Shown here piece after piece: positions 6,389 through 13,458 of a stretch of DNA of 13,527 nt. The notes under the pieces are model-generated. The model saw only the letters and a program-made list of their open reading frames with translations. It had not been told where the DNA came from and searched no databases. Within the stretch, counting starts at the first letter, position 1. Each line of letters opens with the position of its first letter. The stretch is taken from assembly GCA_020725985.1 (NCBI GenBank), contig DYTM01000009.1, positions 2,919-16,445 on the forward strand. Reading direction: 5' to 3'. The translations under genes and the position numbers were made by a program. Source of the DNA: Methanomassiliicoccus sp. GTDB lineage: Archaea; Thermoplasmatota; Thermoplasmata; Methanomassiliicoccales; JACIVX01.

Positions 6389-7408
6389 ATGATAAGAGCA
6401 GCTATCGTCGGAGGATCGGGATACACCGGAGGCGAGCTAGCCCGCATCGTCTGCCGCCATCCGAAGGTCACGCTCGAGGCGATGACCTCGAGGCAGCACC
6501 CGGGGGTCAAGATATCGAAGGTCCATCCCTTCCTCCAGGGATTCGTCGATCTCAGATTCGACGAGAAGATCGGGGGCGCCGCAGACTGCGATCTGGTCTT
6601 CGTGGCAACGCCATACGGTGCCTCCATGGATATCATACCGGATCTACTCGAAAGGGGAATCCGGGTCATAGACCTCAGCGGAGACTACCGGCTGGGGGAC
6701 GCAGGCGTCTATCGCAAGTGGTATGGGATTGAGCACAAAGACCTCGGCAATCTGGCCACGGCGGTCTACGGAATACCCGAGCTCTTTCGGAGCGAGATAT
6801 CCAAAGCGCCGCTGGTGGCGAACCCGGGCTGTTACCCCACCTGCGCGGTTCTCTCGCTCGCCCCCCTTTTCGCTGAAGGGTTGGCCGAAGGCAAAGTCAT
6901 CGTCGATGCGAAAAGCGGCACCTCGGGGGCCGGGATGGAGCCGACGAAGTCGACCCACCATCCCAACTGCGGCGCGAACGTCATCCCCTACAAGGTGGGG
7001 TCTCACCGCCACACGCCGGAGATCGAGATGGCACTGGGAAAGCTGTCGGGAGGCCAAACAGAGGTTGTCTTCACACCGCATATCGTTCCGATCGTCCGGG
7101 GGATCTTCTGCACATCATATGCAACTCTGAGCAGGGAGCTGGAGCATGACGATCTCTACTCAATCTACCAGAAGTTCTACGCAGGCAGCAGGTTCGTGAG
7201 GGTGAACAGCATCCCCTCCATCCCGTCCGTCGTCGGTTCGAACTTCTGCGAGATCGGATACGAATTCGCAGGGAACGGGAACGTCGTCGTGATGGGGGCT
7301 GTAGACAACCTCGTCAAGGGCGGGGCCGGACAGGCGGTCCAGAACGCAAACGTCATGTTCGGAATCGACGAGGCTACGGGCCTCGACTTCCCCGGATTGG
7401 GGGTGTGA
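6389..7408 (+). CDS. argC: N-acetyl-gamma-glutamyl-phosphate reductase
   Basis: NADPH-dependent reduction of N-acetylglutamyl-5-phosphate to N-acetylglutamate-5-semialdehyde, third step of ornithine synthesis. The 339-aa length is typical. The Rossmann motif GGSGYTGGEL (8-17) opens the protein and the catalytic cysteine is Cys148 in NPGCYPT. SGTSGAG and a histidine-rich HRHTPEI segment follow, as in the ArgC/LysY family. Archaeal homologues can act on LysW-bound substrates instead. Here the neighbouring argJ and lack of a LysW gene favour the acetyl pathway. It is first of the plus-strand argCJBD operon, 3 nt before argJ, and its ATG lies just downstream of a predicted transcription start. 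Confidence 0.96.
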   Translation: MIRAAIVGGSGYTGGELARIVCRHPKVTLEAMTSRQHPGVKISKVHPFLQGFVDLRFDEKIGGAADCDLVFVATPYGASMDIIPDLLERGIRVIDLSGDYRLGDAGVYRKWYGIEHKDLGNLATAVYGIPELFRSEISKAPLVANPGCYPTCAVLSLAPLFAEGLAEGKVIVDAKSGTSGAGMEPTKSTHHPNCGANVIPYKVGSHRHTPEIEMALGKLSGGQTEVVFTPHIVPIVRGIFCTSYATLSRELEHDDLYSIYQKFYAGSRFVRVNSIPSIPSVVGSNFCEIGYEFAGNGNVVVMGAVDNLVKGGAGQAVQNANVMFGIDEATGLDFPGLGV

Positions 7409-7411
7409 TTG

Positions 7412-8638
7412 GTGAAGATGATCGATGGAGGCATCACCGCCCCTATCGGATTCAAGGCTTCCGGAGTTCACTGCGGCATCAAGAAGGAGAAGTTGGATCT
7501 GGCCATTATCCACTCCGAGTTCCCTGCGAGAACCTCGATAGCCTATACCCAGAACAAGGTCAAGGCCGCGCCGGTGGAGGTGATGATCAAGAAGGATTCC
7601 GAGTTCCTGCAGGCCTTCGTGATCAACAGCGGGAACGCGAACGCGCTCACCGGGGCGAAGGGGGTCGAAGACGCCCTTGCCATGGTATCCCTCACCGCCA
7701 GGGAACTGGGAATTGGAGAGGAGATGGTCGGGGTGGCGTCGACTGGCGTCATCGGCCATTTCCTGCCGATGGACAAGGTCATCTCAGGTATTCCCGCTGC
7801 TGTCGCCTCCCTCGGGAGGGACAAGAGGCACGACGATCTCGCCACCACGGCGATCATGACGACCGACCTCGCGAAGAAGGAGGTCGCCTGCCAGGTCACA
7901 CTGGCGGACGGCACCCTCGTGACAATCGGGGGGATGGCGAAAGGAAGCGGGATGATTTCTCCTGCGATGAAGACTCTTCATGCAACGACCCTCAGCTTCG
8001 TCACGACGGATGCCGTGCTTGCGAAGAGGCCGGAAGGGAGATGGCAGAGGGCGGTCGAGGGCAGCTTCAACATGATCAACGTCGACGGCGATCAAAGCAC
8101 CAACGACATCTCGGTCCTCATGGCCAATGGCGCGGCCGGAGGGAACCCTGCTGACGACGACCCGAGCTTCTGGGAGGGCGTCGAGTGGGTCGCGAAGGCG
8201 CTGGCGAAGAAGATCGCGGTCGACGGAGAGGGCGCGACCAAGCTCATCGAGGTCTCTGTCACAGGCGCCTTGACGGAGGAGGACGCGAGGCACGCTGCCA
8301 GAGCGATCGTGTCGTCGAACCTCGTGAAGGCCGCAATATTCGGCTCCGACCCGAACTTCGGAAGGATAATCGCGGCGATGGGGAACTCGGGATGCGAGTT
8401 CGATCTCGACAAGGTCAGGCTCCTCATGAGCAGCAACGGCACGAGCGTGCCCCTCTTCGAAAAAGGCGCCCCCACTCAGGGCGGCGGAGAGTCGACCGAG
8501 GAGATCGCCCGGAAAGTCCTGGGTCACAAGATGATAACCATCCGCCTCGATCTCGGAGTAGGGGACAAGAAGGCGGAAGCCTGGGGCTGTGACCTCAGTT
8601 ATGATTACGTCAGGATAAACGCACAGTACACGACGTAG
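7412..8638 (+). CDS. argJ: Glutamate N-acetyltransferase / ornithine acetyltransferase
   Basis: Moves the acetyl group from N-acetylornithine to glutamate, releasing ornithine and recycling acetyl. Some family members can also acetylate glutamate from acetyl-CoA, which would matter because no NAGS gene is present here. The precursor self-cleaves into two chains before a nucleophilic threonine. Here KGSGMI is followed by HATTLSF (190-196), placing the nucleophile at Thr192, with TTL instead of the common TML. Conserved SDPNFGRI and GNSG lie in the C-terminal chain. Length 408 aa is normal. Three close starts exist: TTG 7409, GTG 7412 and ATG 7418. GTG 7412 has GGGGGTG (7399-7405) at the best spacing; ATG 7418 would lose two residues. 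It sits 3 nt after argC, and its TAG is part of the argB ribosome site. Confidence 0.95.
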   Translation: MKMIDGGITAPIGFKASGVHCGIKKEKLDLAIIHSEFPARTSIAYTQNKVKAAPVEVMIKKDSEFLQAFVINSGNANALTGAKGVEDALAMVSLTARELGIGEEMVGVASTGVIGHFLPMDKVISGIPAAVASLGRDKRHDDLATTAIMTTDLAKKEVACQVTLADGTLVTIGGMAKGSGMISPAMKTLHATTLSFVTTDAVLAKRPEGRWQRAVEGSFNMINVDGDQSTNDISVLMANGAAGGNPADDDPSFWEGVEWVAKALAKKIAVDGEGATKLIEVSVTGALTEEDARHAARAIVSSNLVKAAIFGSDPNFGRIIAAMGNSGCEFDLDKVRLLMSSNGTSVPLFEKGAPTQGGGESTEEIARKVLGHKMITIRLDLGVGDKKAEAWGCDLSYDYVRINAQYTT

Positions 8639-8642
8639 GTGG
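8638..8642 (+). promoter_or_regulatory. SD site of argB overlapping the argJ stop
   Basis: GGTGG, starting with the last base of the argJ TAG, lies five bases before the ATG at 8648. It supports that start over the in-frame GTG at 8639 and suggests that ribosomes finishing argJ can load on argB. Confidence 0.55.
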
Positions 8643-8647
8643 AAGGG

Positions 8648-9523
8648 ATGAAGGAGTTCGAGATACCGAGGGAGAAGGCCCCTGAGCTCAGGAAGCTCCG
8701 CGGGAAAAGGATCGTGATCAAGTTCGGAGGGAGCTCGCTCAATGGAAATGGGGACTTGGATAGGTTCAGCGAGGACATCGCCGCCCTTGTCGGACTGGGT
8801 ATCCGTCCGGTCATCGTCCACGGCGGAGGACCCGAGATCTCCGAAGAGATGAGGAGGCTCGGCAAGGAGGTGAAGAAGGTGGCGGGCCTGAGGGTCACGG
8901 ACGACGAGACGCTGGAGATCGCCAGGAACGTGCTTTCGAGAATCAACTCGGGGATAGTGGCTTCGCTGAAGAAGGCGGGGATCAAGGCGATCGGGATGGA
9001 GGCAGGGGAAGGCAGCACCGTGACCTGCGCGAAGATCCCACCTGTGACGGTAAGAGACGCGGAGGGGAACGAGTGCGCGGTGGACCTGGGCAACGTGGGG
9101 GAGGTGGAAAAGGTGGATCCCTCAGCCGTCAACCTCCTGTGTGCGAGCGGCTTTGTGCCGGTCATATACCCCATCTCCGTTGACTGCAAGGGCCGGGCGA
9201 TGAACGTGAATGCGGACACGATCGCGGCCCACATCGCGAAGTCTCTCCGCTCCGACGACATCTTCCTCGTGACTGATGTGCCGGGACTCATGAAGGAGAA
9301 CGGGAACGGCTCCACCATCATTCATCAGGCCTCGCTTGCCGACATCGACTGTCTGATTTCAACCGGTGCCGTCACCGACGGGATGATTCCGAAGCTGGAG
9401 GCGTGCCGGGTGGCGGTGCTCAGCGGGGTGAAGACCGCACACATGGTGTGCGGGAGCGTTCCCCATTCCATACTGAACGAGATGATCGGCGGAACGGACT
9501 GCGGCACGAGGATCACGCTCTGA
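8648..9523 (+). CDS. argB: Acetylglutamate kinase
   Basis: Phosphorylates N-acetylglutamate with ATP, the usual control point of arginine synthesis. The 291-residue amino acid kinase-fold protein shows IKFGGSS with the phosphate-binding Lys25 and the glycine-rich HGGGPEIS at 58-65. Conserved NVNADTIAAHIA, VTDVPGL and GGTDCGTRI follow. ATG at 8648 is chosen from its SD site; GTG at 8639 would add three residues. The N-terminus has about 18 residues before the kinase core. In arginine-inhibited NAGKs of other organisms an N-terminal helix is needed for feedback, but I cannot tell whether this segment serves that role. The LysZ paralogue acts on LysW-bound aminoadipate or glutamate; context favours ArgB. 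It lies 9 nt after argJ and 29 nt before argD. Confidence 0.93.
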   Translation: MKEFEIPREKAPELRKLRGKRIVIKFGGSSLNGNGDLDRFSEDIAALVGLGIRPVIVHGGGPEISEEMRRLGKEVKKVAGLRVTDDETLEIARNVLSRINSGIVASLKKAGIKAIGMEAGEGSTVTCAKIPPVTVRDAEGNECAVDLGNVGEVEKVDPSAVNLLCASGFVPVIYPISVDCKGRAMNVNADTIAAHIAKSLRSDDIFLVTDVPGLMKENGNGSTIIHQASLADIDCLISTGAVTDGMIPKLEACRVAVLSGVKTAHMVCGSVPHSILNEMIGGTDCGTRITL

Positions 9524-9540
9524 ATGGCGTGGTCGAGGGC

Positions 9541-9547
9541 AGGAGGA
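9541..9547 (+). promoter_or_regulatory. Strong SD site that decides the argD GTG start
   Basis: AGGAGGA is the best SD sequence in the window. AGGAGG ends six bases before GTG at 9553. The frame is open upstream to 9403 within argB, but this site makes the GTG start the clear choice. Confidence 0.75.
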
Positions 9548-9552
9548 ATCTT

Positions 9553-10734
9553 GTGAGGGTCGAGGAAGTCAAACACCTGAGTGAAACCTTCCTTTTCCAG
9601 AACTACTCAAGGGAGGACGTGTGCTTCGAACGGGGAAAGGGAGAGATGCTGTACGATCCCGAAGGGAACGAGTACCTGGACCTGGTCGCAGGGATCGCGG
9701 TCAACGTCCTCGGTCACTCTCATCCCGCGGTGGTCAAAGCGGCCTGCGAGCAGGCGGGCCGCCTCGTGCATGTCTCGAACCTGTACCAGATCAGAGAGCA
9801 GGCGCTGCTTGCGGAGGCACTCGCCTCCACGATGCCCCCCTCCCTCTGCCGCTCGATGTTCGTCAACAGCGGCGCGGAAGCGAACGAGGCCGCCCTGAAG
9901 CTCGCGGTCAAGAAGACAGGCAGGGGGAGGTTCGTGTCGGCGAGGAACTCGTTCCACGGCCGCACTTCCGCATCGCTCTCGGCGACCGGGCAGCCGAAGT
10001 ACCAGGCAGGATTCGAGCCCCTTCTTTCCCGATCATTCGATTTCGTTGATTTCGGGGACGCGGAGCAGTTGAAGGCAGCGGTCACTTCCGAGACCGCAGG
10101 GATCATCCTCGAGCCGATCCAGGGGGAGGGAGGAATCGTGGTCCCGCCGGCCGACTACCTCAGGACGGCGAGGGACGTGTGCGACGAGAAAGATGCACTC
10201 CTGATCCTGGACGAGGTGCAGACGGGGTTGGCAAGGACGGGGAGGATGTACGCCTTCGAGCACTCGGGCATCGTGCCAGACATCGTCACGCTGGCGAAGG
10301 CCCTCGGCGGAGGATTTCCGATCGGCGCGATGGTGTCGTCGGACGAGGTTTCGAAGGCATTCTCCTCAGGCACCCACGGATCCACCTTCGGAGGCAACCC
10401 GTTCGTGTGCACTATCGCCCGAACCGTCGTCGAGACCATAGTGACCGACGGTCTGGATAAGAGGGCGAGAGACCTCGGCGAGAGGTGGATCTCGGAACTG
10501 CGGTCCTTGTCGCCGGAGAAGGGCGTCACCGAGGTGAGGGGGAAAGGACTGATGATCGGGATCGAGATGCCCGAGGCGGCGAAGGAGTTCCAGAGGTACG
10601 CGTTCGAGAGGAGAATCCTGGTGAACGTCTGCGCGGGAAAGGTGGTCCGCCTCGTCCCCCCGCTCATCCTCTCGGAGAACGCGGTGACCAGGTTCAATGA
10701 CCTCTTCGCGGCGTTCTTGAGTTCCCGCTCCTGA
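9553..10734 (+). CDS. argD: Acetylornithine aminotransferase
   Basis: PLP-dependent class-III aminotransferase that converts N-acetylglutamate semialdehyde to N-acetylornithine with glutamate as donor. The 393-aa size fits bacterial and archaeal ArgD. Visible features are GNEYLDLVAGIAV near the start, NSGAEANEAALK, the SFHGRT motif, EPIQGEGG (187-194), DEVQTG with the PLP-pyridine Asp220, and the Schiff-base Lys249 in LAKALGGGFPIGA. GSTFGGNP follows. It starts at GTG 9553 behind a near-perfect SD. As last gene of argCJBD it completes the acetylated route to acetylornithine. No terminator is visible before the promoter of the next gene, 43 nt away, so read-through into the ACT gene is possible. 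Some ArgD enzymes also serve in lysine synthesis (DapC activity); this cannot be judged from sequence. Confidence 0.94.
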   Translation: MRVEEVKHLSETFLFQNYSREDVCFERGKGEMLYDPEGNEYLDLVAGIAVNVLGHSHPAVVKAACEQAGRLVHVSNLYQIREQALLAEALASTMPPSLCRSMFVNSGAEANEAALKLAVKKTGRGRFVSARNSFHGRTSASLSATGQPKYQAGFEPLLSRSFDFVDFGDAEQLKAAVTSETAGIILEPIQGEGGIVVPPADYLRTARDVCDEKDALLILDEVQTGLARTGRMYAFEHSGIVPDIVTLAKALGGGFPIGAMVSSDEVSKAFSSGTHGSTFGGNPFVCTIARTVVETIVTDGLDKRARDLGERWISELRSLSPEKGVTEVRGKGLMIGIEMPEAAKEFQRYAFERRILVNVCAGKVVRLVPPLILSENAVTRFNDLFAAFLSSRS

Positions 10735-10744
10735 ATAAGTAGGC

Positions 10745-10751
10745 TTTAATA
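10745..10751 (+). promoter_or_regulatory. TATA box of the ACT-domain gene
   Basis: TTTAATA is centred 30 bp before the ATG at 10778. With no SD upstream of that ATG, the gene is probably expressed from its own leaderless transcript as well as by read-through from argD. CCTGGAA (10766-10772) sits between the box and the ATG. Confidence 0.65.
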
Positions 10752-10777
10752 CCACCACAAGATATCCTGGAAATTCT

Positions 10778-11467
10778 ATGAAGAAGGAGCCTCAGAAGGA
10801 GAGCGTCGCAGAAAGGACCCGCGCCTTCATCGATTCTCATCCCAGCATCAAGGACTGCATCTCCAAGGACCTCATCAACTTCTCTTCCCTGGCCCGCCTC
10901 ATCATGAAGGAGGAGGGGATCAAGAACGAGGAGGCGGTCATGATCGCCTGCCGGAGATACGCCCTCAAGCTGGGGAAGCACGATCACGAGAAGGAAGTCC
11001 TGAAGGTCATCGGTAACAGCCGCGTGGAGGTCAAGACGAAGATATGCATCGTCACGGCGAAGAACGACTGGACGGTGCTTCATCGGCTCGAGACCGTCTT
11101 CAAGAAGCTCATCGACGAGAAGGCTATCATGCAGGTCATCCAGGGCACCCAGGCGATCACTATCATCGCCGACGAGAAGCTGAAGGGGGAGGTGGTCGCG
11201 GCGGTGGGCCGGGAGAACGTCCTCAAGGTGAGGCAGGATCTGGTCGAGATATCGGTCAAGTCCCCGGAGGTCATCACCGAGACGAGCGGCGTCTTCTCTT
11301 ATCTGGTATCGAGTCTGGCGGAGGGAGGCCTGAACATCGTCGAGACCGTCAGCTGCTACACTGATACGATCTTCATCATGTCCGAGAAGGACATGATCCC
11401 AGCATACTCCATCCTGTCAAAGTGCATCGAGTCCGCAGAGGAGAAGGAGAGTTCGGACGAGGAGTGA
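10778..11467 (+). CDS. Predicted amino-acid-responsive regulator: N-terminal HTH-like segment plus ACT domain(s)
   Basis: A 229-residue soluble protein. Residues about 10-70 form a helical segment (HPSIKDCISKDLINFSSLARLIMKEE, then a helix ending RRYALKL) that looks like a compact helix-turn-helix. Residues about 88-160 (VEVKTKICIVTAKNDWTVLHRLE onward) read as a degenerate ACT-like alpha/beta unit. Residues 168-220 are a clear ACT domain with SGVFSYLVSSLAEGGLNIVE and the strand DTIFIMS. The tail is acidic. ACT domains bind amino acids in many metabolic enzymes and regulators. I recall archaeal proteins described as predicted regulators of amino acid metabolism with an ACT domain, and this resembles them. 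Position right behind argD points to sensing arginine, ornithine or a related amino acid, but ligand, DNA binding and targets are all inference. It has its own TATA box and no SD. A T-run follows the stop. Confidence 0.75.
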   Translation: MKKEPQKESVAERTRAFIDSHPSIKDCISKDLINFSSLARLIMKEEGIKNEEAVMIACRRYALKLGKHDHEKEVLKVIGNSRVEVKTKICIVTAKNDWTVLHRLETVFKKLIDEKAIMQVIQGTQAITIIADEKLKGEVVAAVGRENVLKVRQDLVEISVKSPEVITETSGVFSYLVSSLAEGGLNIVETVSCYTDTIFIMSEKDMIPAYSILSKCIESAEEKESSDEE

Positions 11468-11491
11468 GCTCCGCACGGGGCAGATAGTCTA

Positions 11492-11496
11492 TTTTT
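11492..11496 (+). terminator. Possible T-run terminator after the ACT gene
   Basis: A TTTTT run lies 25 nt after the ACT gene's stop. Archaeal RNA polymerase can terminate at short T-rich stretches without a hairpin. Five Ts are a modest signal. Confidence 0.3.
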
Positions 11497-11500
11497 CCGT

Positions 11501-11520
11501 AGAGAACGCGACGTTCCTCT
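11501..11520. repeat. Imperfect inverted repeat in the ACT gene-aminotransferase spacer
   Basis: GAACG-CGA-CGTTC (11504-11516) is a 5-bp stem with a 3-nt loop. The pairing extends to eight base pairs (11501-11520) if one C is bulged. It follows the T-run rather than preceding one, so it is not a classical intrinsic terminator. It could be an operator upstream of the aminotransferase promoter or chance. Confidence 0.35.
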
Positions 11521-11553
11521 GGTTTCATGGCCTGATTTCCCATCCAGGAAACG

Positions 11554-11561
11554 ATAATATA
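11554..11561 (+). promoter_or_regulatory. TATA box of the aminotransferase-cupin unit
   Basis: ATAATATA is centred about 47 bp before the ATG at 11605. The predicted start near 11585 gives a leader of about 20 nt that contains the SD site GGAGG at 11593-11597. Unlike most other promoters in the window, this one serves a leadered transcript. Confidence 0.6.
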
Positions 11562-11604
11562 GGGGCAGGTTGATAAATCCACCTCGTAAGCTGGAGGATT
11601 GATC

Positions 11605-12972
11605 ATGGCAAGGGTACCGGATATCAAGGTGGAGCCGCCAGGGCCCAAGGCGAAGAGAATCATCGATATCGACACGAGATACCTCGCCACCTCGACCAAG
11701 ACCTCTCCCATCGCCGTAGAGTCCGCCAAGGGGAGCACGGTCAGGGACGTGGACGGGAACACTTACATAGATTTCACGAGCGGCGTGTCGGTGCTCAACC
11801 TCGGACACTCTCATCCTGAGGTGATCAAGGCGGTCAAGGCGCAGTCGGAGAGGTTCCTCCATTTCGCCGGCACCGACTTCTACTACGAGGTTCAGTCCAG
11901 GCTGGCCTCGGAATTGTGTCGGATTTGCCAGGGGAAGTCCGACAAGAGGGTGTTCTTCAGCAACAGCGGGACGGAGGCGATCGAGGCGGCGATCAAGCTG
12001 GCCAGATGGTCGACCGAGCGGAAGCAGTTCATCTCGTTCATCGGCTGCTTTCACGGGAGGACCATGGGATCGCTTTCATTGACGGCGAGCAAGCCGGTGC
12101 AGAGAGGAAGGTTCTTTCCGGTTGTTCCGGGAGTGAGCCACATCCCCTTCGCGTATTGCTACCGATGCCCCTATCATCTCGAGTATCCTTCGTGCGGCAT
12201 ATGGTGCGCGAAGGTGCTGGAGGAAGTCTACCTCGACTCCTTCCTCCCGGCGGAGGAGGTCGCCGCGCTGTTCCTCGAGCCGGTCCAGGGAGAGGGAGGG
12301 TACATCGTTCCTCCGCCCGAGTTCGTCAAGATCATCGCCAGGACGCTGAAGAAGCATTCGATTCTCCTGGTCGACGACGAGATCCAAGCCGGGATGGGTA
12401 GGACCGGGAAGATGTGGGGGATCGAGCACTACGGCGTCGTGCCGGACGTGATCTGTACAGCGAAATCTCTGGGATCGGGAATACCCATAGGCGCAACGGT
12501 CTTCGACAAGAAGCTCGACTTCGGGGTGGAGGGGGCCCACTCCAACACCTTCGGCGGAAATCCCATCGCCTGCGCGGCAGCGCTGGCGACGCTCGACGCG
12601 ATGGAGAAGGAAGGCGTCGTGGAGCAAGCGGCAAAGAAGGGTCTCTACATGAGTAAGAGGCTCGACGAGTTGAAGGAAGAGCATGAGATCATCGGCGATG
12701 TCCGCGGGATCGGGATGATGCAGGCGACGGAGTTCGTCAAGGACAGGAAGACAAGGGAGCATGCCAAGGAGGCGAGGGACAGGATCGTGCAGGTTGCGCT
12801 CAGGAAGGGTCTCATCCTCCTCGGCTGTGGCAAGTCCGCGATGAGGTACATTCCCCCGTTGACGATCACGACCGAGGAAATCGATGCAGGAATCGAGATC
12901 CTGGACGATTCGATTGCCGCGGTGGAGAAGGAAATGAAGGGGAAGTCCCGCAGAACTGGAAGGAAGGGATGA
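11605..12972 (+). CDS. Class-III PLP aminotransferase (archaeal GABA / ornithine aminotransferase-like)
   Basis: A 455-residue paralogue of ArgD of the longer archaeal type annotated as 4-aminobutyrate or ornithine aminotransferase. That family also includes PLP-dependent amino acid racemases, so the reaction is not certain. Features: an N-terminal GPKAKRIIDIDTRY segment typical of the group, AGTDFYY, NSGTEAIEAAIK, CFHGRTMGSLSLTASKPVQR, EPVQGEGGY (225-233), DDEIQAGMGRTG with the PLP Asp258, and Schiff-base Lys287 in CTAKSLGSGIPIGA. Between the SLTASKPVQR and EPVQGEGG motifs sit four cysteines, Cys185, 188, 197 and 201 (CX2CX8CX3C), which could bind a metal or form disulfides. ATG at 11605 follows GGAGG by seven bases. 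Next to the arginine genes, ornithine is a reasonable substrate guess. It is coupled to the cupin by an ATGA overlap. Confidence 0.85.
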   Translation: MARVPDIKVEPPGPKAKRIIDIDTRYLATSTKTSPIAVESAKGSTVRDVDGNTYIDFTSGVSVLNLGHSHPEVIKAVKAQSERFLHFAGTDFYYEVQSRLASELCRICQGKSDKRVFFSNSGTEAIEAAIKLARWSTERKQFISFIGCFHGRTMGSLSLTASKPVQRGRFFPVVPGVSHIPFAYCYRCPYHLEYPSCGIWCAKVLEEVYLDSFLPAEEVAALFLEPVQGEGGYIVPPPEFVKIIARTLKKHSILLVDDEIQAGMGRTGKMWGIEHYGVVPDVICTAKSLGSGIPIGATVFDKKLDFGVEGAHSNTFGGNPIACAAALATLDAMEKEGVVEQAAKKGLYMSKRLDELKEEHEIIGDVRGIGMMQATEFVKDRKTREHAKEARDRIVQVALRKGLILLGCGKSAMRYIPPLTITTEEIDAGIEILDDSIAAVEKEMKGKSRRTGRKG

Positions 12973-13328
12973 AGCTCGTTCGCCAGGGAAAGGATCAGTG
13001 GAGGAGCGGGTCCGGGTACGAGAAGCGAATCCTCGTCGGGCAGGAGCTCTTCGGGGACGTCGGGGCGCTCCTACAGGAAGTGAGGTTCAGGAAGGAGGAG
13101 CGAGTCCCATTCCATTACCATACGAATCAGACGGAGGTGTTCTTCGCCCTCGACGAGGTCGATTTCATCGTCAACGGGGAGGAGGTGAACCTGAAGCCTG
13201 GGGACATGCTCGTCTGCGAACCCGGGGACGTTCACGGCCGCTCGGAGACGGGAAAGGGCGGATCGATTCTGGTGCTGAAGCTTAACTACCCCGGGGATGA
13301 GGACACGCACTGGACCGAGGAAGCATAG
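12969..13328 (+). CDS. Small single-domain cupin protein
   Basis: A 119-residue cupin (double-stranded beta-helix) protein. Motif 1 is complete: His49, His51 and Glu56 in HYHTNQTE. Motif 2 reads KPGDMLVCEPGDVHG with His89, so the usual three-His, one-Glu metal site is intact. The protein has no other domain and no export signal. Its ATG overlaps the TGA of the aminotransferase (ATGA at 12969-12972), so the two are translated from one message and probably work in the same pathway. Small cupins may be enzymes (isomerases, dioxygenases), metabolite binders or sugar-modifying proteins; I cannot assign a substrate. No terminator is seen in the 57 nt between its stop and the converging tRNA gene. 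Confidence 0.88.
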   Translation: MKLVRQGKDQWRSGSGYEKRILVGQELFGDVGALLQEVRFRKEERVPFHYHTNQTEVFFALDEVDFIVNGEEVNLKPGDMLVCEPGDVHGRSETGKGGSILVLKLNYPGDEDTHWTEEA

Positions 13329-13385
13329 ATGGAGAAATGATCCTTGCCATCGGGCATTCCGATCCCCGAGATGATGAGGACATAG

Positions 13386-13458
13386 AGCCACCAGGGAGAT
13401 TTGAACTCCCGACCTGCTGATTACAAGTCAGCCGCTCTGCCAGCTGAGCTATGGTGGC
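13386..13458 (-). tRNA. tRNA-Thr(UGU)
   Basis: A 73-nt cloverleaf on the minus strand. The acceptor stem GCCACCA/TGGTGGC has seven pairs. The D-stem is GCTC/GAGC. The anticodon arm GCTGA-CTTGTAA-TCAGC gives anticodon TGT, reading ACA threonine codons. The T-arm is GGGAG-TTCAAAT-CTCCC. The discriminator base is T, consistent with archaeal threonine tRNAs as I recall. No CCA is encoded after it and no intron is present in the anticodon loop. Confidence 0.96.

Noticed and set aside
7784..8821. Long minus-strand frame (345 aa) opposite argJ
   Set aside because: Shadow of argJ and the start of argB: both are convincingly conserved on the plus strand, and the antisense product has no recognisable motif.
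11356..12054. Minus-strand frame of 232 aa across the ACT gene end and aminotransferase start
   Set aside because: It covers two conserved genes in antisense and includes a spacer with a plus-strand promoter; no family resemblance was seen.
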